From the NCBI GenBank assembly GCA_934553185.1, contig CAKTFF010000067.1:1-8861 (forward strand): a DNA stretch of 8,861 nucleotides. The letters run 5' to 3'. The stretch is from an uncultured Devosia sp. Its GTDB lineage: Bacteria > Pseudomonadota > Alphaproteobacteria > Rhizobiales > Devosiaceae. Positions 6,865 through 8,861 of this stretch are shown here, piece after piece; positions within the stretch are counted from its first letter, which is position 1; each line of letters opens with the position of its first letter. The notes under the pieces were generated by a model that had not been told where the DNA came from, did not search any database, and worked only from the letters and a program-made list of their open reading frames with translations. The translations under genes were made by a program, and so were the position numbers.

Positions 6865-8203
6865 GAGGCAAGGGAGCCTCGATCGGCAAATGCGTCAGGG
6901 CTTCGGCCGGAAGTCGCGCTGAAAGCGTTACGGGCACCTTCCATTCAAAGGCGTCGAGCCGTCCGGACACGGGAGAAATGGGCTCCCACTCATCGCTGAC
7001 CAAGCCATCGGCGGTCCATGCCGGATCGCGTGGCGCTCGCACGGCACGCGCCAGCCATTCGCGCGCTTTACCCTGATCCCCGCTCTGGCCTTCCTCGATC
7101 TCCGCCATCAGGCTTGCAACACCCTGAGTGGCATCGGGACCATTGAATGGGGCTAGCGCATTGCGCGCCAGCGACCAGTCATAGGCATCGATGGCTGCAC
7201 GCGCCAGCGCCATGCCGGCGGCACGGTGTGGCGGTGGCGTTTCGATGATTTCGCCGATCCGCTTGAGCCGGTCAACCGCCGAGGACCCAGGCTGAGCATG
7301 GGCATAGAGGGCTGCTACATCAGGATGGCCGGTGGCGCGCCAGACGCGGCGCAGAAGGCTCATGGCCTTGCGCGTATCGCCCCGGTTGATGTGGATGCGC
7401 GCCGCAATCAGCGCTGCGGGCACGAAATCGGGCAGGAGCTTGAGGGCGGTCAGCGCATGGTCGAGCGCCTCGAGCGGGGCGCTATTTTCAGCGTCGCGCG
7501 CCCGCGCGGTTTCGATCACGGCCTGGCGCCGGCGCTTGCGCTCGCGCTCTTCACGGTTGCCGGCATGCTCTCCATTGACCATGGCCACGGCATCGGCCCA
7601 CTGCCCGCGTCGGGCAAGATCGTCGAACACAGCATCGGAGGCCCAACTGCTTTGCGGCGACAGTGCCAATGCCTTACGGGCAAAGGTCAGCGCTGCCTCA
7701 GGGCGCTGCTGCACTCGCGCCTGATCGTAAAGCCCCGTAAGAGCAGCAACGGCTGTGGTTTCGCTGGCGATAAGGCCACGATAATGCTCGCGTGCAGCCG
7801 GCATATCTCCCAGCGCCAGGTCGGCGCGCGCTTCCAAAAGCCGCGCTGCGGCATTGCTGGGTAGCCGGGCCTGCGCTTCGCGCGCCAGCACCCTTGCCTT
7901 TGCCGGATCGCCTGCTTGAAGCGCAATCACCGCATCCGACAAGGCCTGTACGCCCTGCTCACGCCGCCGCTCGCGGTTGCGGCGCTGAAGGACCTTGGGG
8001 GTGGAGAGAATGCGACGCAGGATCGACCACAAGGCGATCACGACCACCGCAACAAGCAGCAACATGAACACCGCAGCGCCGAGGCGAGGCTGCATGCGAT
8101 AGCCCGCCACTTCCACAGTCAGCGTGCCGGGCAGCGAAATCAGCCAGGCCGCAAAGGCTGCAATCAGCAGGCTGCCGACGATCCAGGAGGCAAGGCGGAT
8201 CAT
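6839..8203 (-). CDS. hemY: HemY-type TPR membrane protein
   Basis: This 454-residue protein belongs to the proteobacterial HemY family (HemY N-terminal domain followed by TPR-like helices). It is linked to heme biosynthesis but is not the protoporphyrinogen oxidase also called HemY in Bacillus; its exact role is unclear. Two membrane segments lie at about 5-24 and 42-63, followed by a basic stretch (RRNRERRREQ near 74-83). Helical repeats run from about 84 to 385, and the chain is rich in Ala, Leu and Arg. The C-terminal DPAWTADGLVSDEW (393-406) and WKVP (421-424) are characteristic of the alphaproteobacterial group. The ATG at 8203 overlaps the TGA of the upstream mitofilin-family gene by four bases, and a GAGG at 8214-8211 provides a ribosome binding site, so translation is probably coupled. 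The tRNA-Thr gene follows after 13 bases. Confidence 0.9.
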   Translation of the reverse strand: MIRLASWIVGSLLIAAFAAWLISLPGTLTVEVAGYRMQPRLGAAVFMLLLVAVVVIALWSILRRILSTPKVLQRRNRERRREQGVQALSDAVIALQAGDPAKARVLAREAQARLPSNAAARLLEARADLALGDMPAAREHYRGLIASETTAVAALTGLYDQARVQQRPEAALTFARKALALSPQSSWASDAVFDDLARRGQWADAVAMVNGEHAGNREERERKRRRQAVIETARARDAENSAPLEALDHALTALKLLPDFVPAALIAARIHINRGDTRKAMSLLRRVWRATGHPDVAALYAHAQPGSSAVDRLKRIGEIIETPPPHRAAGMALARAAIDAYDWSLARNALAPFNGPDATQGVASLMAEIEEGQSGDQGKAREWLARAVRAPRDPAWTADGLVSDEWEPISPVSGRLDAFEWKVPVTLSARLPAEALTHLPIEAPLPLAPAANPT

Positions 8204-8861
8204 TGGGCGACCTCGCCGGAAAGCGCGTTGGCGCGCACGGTTTGAAGGAAGCGCGCTGCCTCGGCCTGGCCCGCAATCAGCGCCGGCACATCACCTGCAG
8301 CTGAAACCATGGGCGCAGGCAGGCTGGCGAGAAGCGATTCAGCGGACGCAAAATCGCGACGCGCAATGGCTGCCTCAAGGCGCGACATCACCGCTTCGGG
8401 CTCGTCACCTTCCATTTCCCCTGTTGGTCGGAGGGCAACGGCGGAGCGGAACCAGTCGAACGCACCATCCTGCCAACCGGCATCGGCTGGCACCGGCCGG
8501 CCGGCCAGCATGGCTGGAAGCACTTCCGCAAAGCGACTCGCCACCTGGTCGGGGCGGGGCAGGCCCGTTTCGGCCTGGTTGGCAATGGCTGTGGGCACCA
8601 CAGTGTCAGGGGCAGCAGTCCTCAGGGCGCCCAACTCAGCTTCATAGGGCCGACCGGAGGCAAAAGCCGTTTCAAGACCGGAAAGGACCAACGGCAATTG
8701 CAGCACCGCGCCGATGTCGCTGGGCTGTTCGGCCAGGGCCGCGCTGGTCTCACTGACCGTGGTGTCGAGCGTGCGAAGGCTGGCTTCGGCCGTGCCGACG
8801 CGGGACGATACTTCCTCAAGCCGGGCGGACAAGCCGGACAACGTGTCGCGCAATTCGTTGA
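8200..8861 (-). CDS. Mitofilin-family (alphaproteobacterial Mic60-like) protein, 5' end missing
   Basis: Only the C-terminal 219 residues are in the window. The frame is open through the right edge, so the TTG at 8853 is not the start. The visible part begins with a heptad-like, probably coiled-coil region (ELRDTLSGLSARLEEVSSRV and onward, about 45 residues). It continues into a helical C-terminal domain with GEMEGDEPEAVMSRLEAAIA followed by RRDFASAESLLASLP, which fits the mitofilin-type C-terminus. Full-length relatives have a Pro/Ala-rich N-terminus and one membrane anchor, which would lie outside the window. In alphaproteobacteria such proteins shape inner-membrane invaginations and contact the outer membrane, and the gene commonly sits between hemD and hemY. 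The tight overlap with hemY here agrees. The assignment rests on the C-terminal pattern plus context. Confidence 0.82.
   Translation of the reverse strand, partial: NELRDTLSGLSARLEEVSSRVGTAEASLRTLDTTVSETSAALAEQPSDIGAVLQLPLVLSGLETAFASGRPYEAELGALRTAAPDTVVPTAIANQAETGLPRPDQVASRFAEVLPAMLAGRPVPADAGWQDGAFDWFRSAVALRPTGEMEGDEPEAVMSRLEAAIARRDFASAESLLASLPAPMVSAAGDVPALIAGQAEAARFLQTVRANALSGEVAQ

Noticed and set aside
7226..7864. 212-codon plus-strand frame opposite hemY
   Set aside because: It is an antisense shadow of the hemY repeats with no recognisable motif or good ribosome binding site.

Overview
The window looks like chromosomal DNA of an alphaproteobacterium, most likely order Hyphomicrobiales and possibly a Devosia or Pelagibacterium relative (the genus is a guess). 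The grounds are the GC-rich coding bias, a DnaE2/ImuC-type polymerase, a membrane GGDEF-EAL protein with an alphaproteobacterial N-terminus, and a mitofilin(Mic60-like)-hemY pair, an arrangement typical of alphaproteobacterial heme loci.

Layout. Bases 1-3397 (+) carry nearly all of dnaE2, the error-prone polymerase of the SOS mutagenesis cassette; its first few codons, and probably imuA/imuB, lie left of the window. A strong hairpin (3376-3410) spans its stop codon. After a 149-base gap, 3547-5862 (+) encodes a membrane-anchored PAS-GGDEF-EAL protein with complete cyclase and phosphodiesterase motifs. After a 118-base gap holding an inverted repeat and TTAACGC repeats, 5981-6766 (+) encodes a LuxI/FeeM-like GNAT-fold N-acyltransferase. 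Its last 17 bases overlap, head-on, the 3' end of a minus-strand tRNA-Thr(CGT) gene (6750-6825). Thirteen bases beyond the tRNA lies the stop codon of hemY (6839-8203, -), which overlaps by 4 bases the end of a mitofilin-family gene that runs off the right edge (8200-8861, -).

How the genes fit together. The right half is a minus-strand membrane/heme operon (mic60-like, then hemY) followed by the tRNA, which may have its own promoter at the hemY stop codon. The left half holds three plus-strand genes. dnaE2 belongs to DNA damage tolerance. The c-di-GMP enzyme and the acyltransferase may form a signalling pair: one turns over an intracellular second messenger, and the other probably makes an acylated small molecule. 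That functional link is inferred from adjacency only. The two strands converge inside the tRNA. No insertion sequence, CRISPR array, integrase or intergenic stretch longer than 150 bases was seen.
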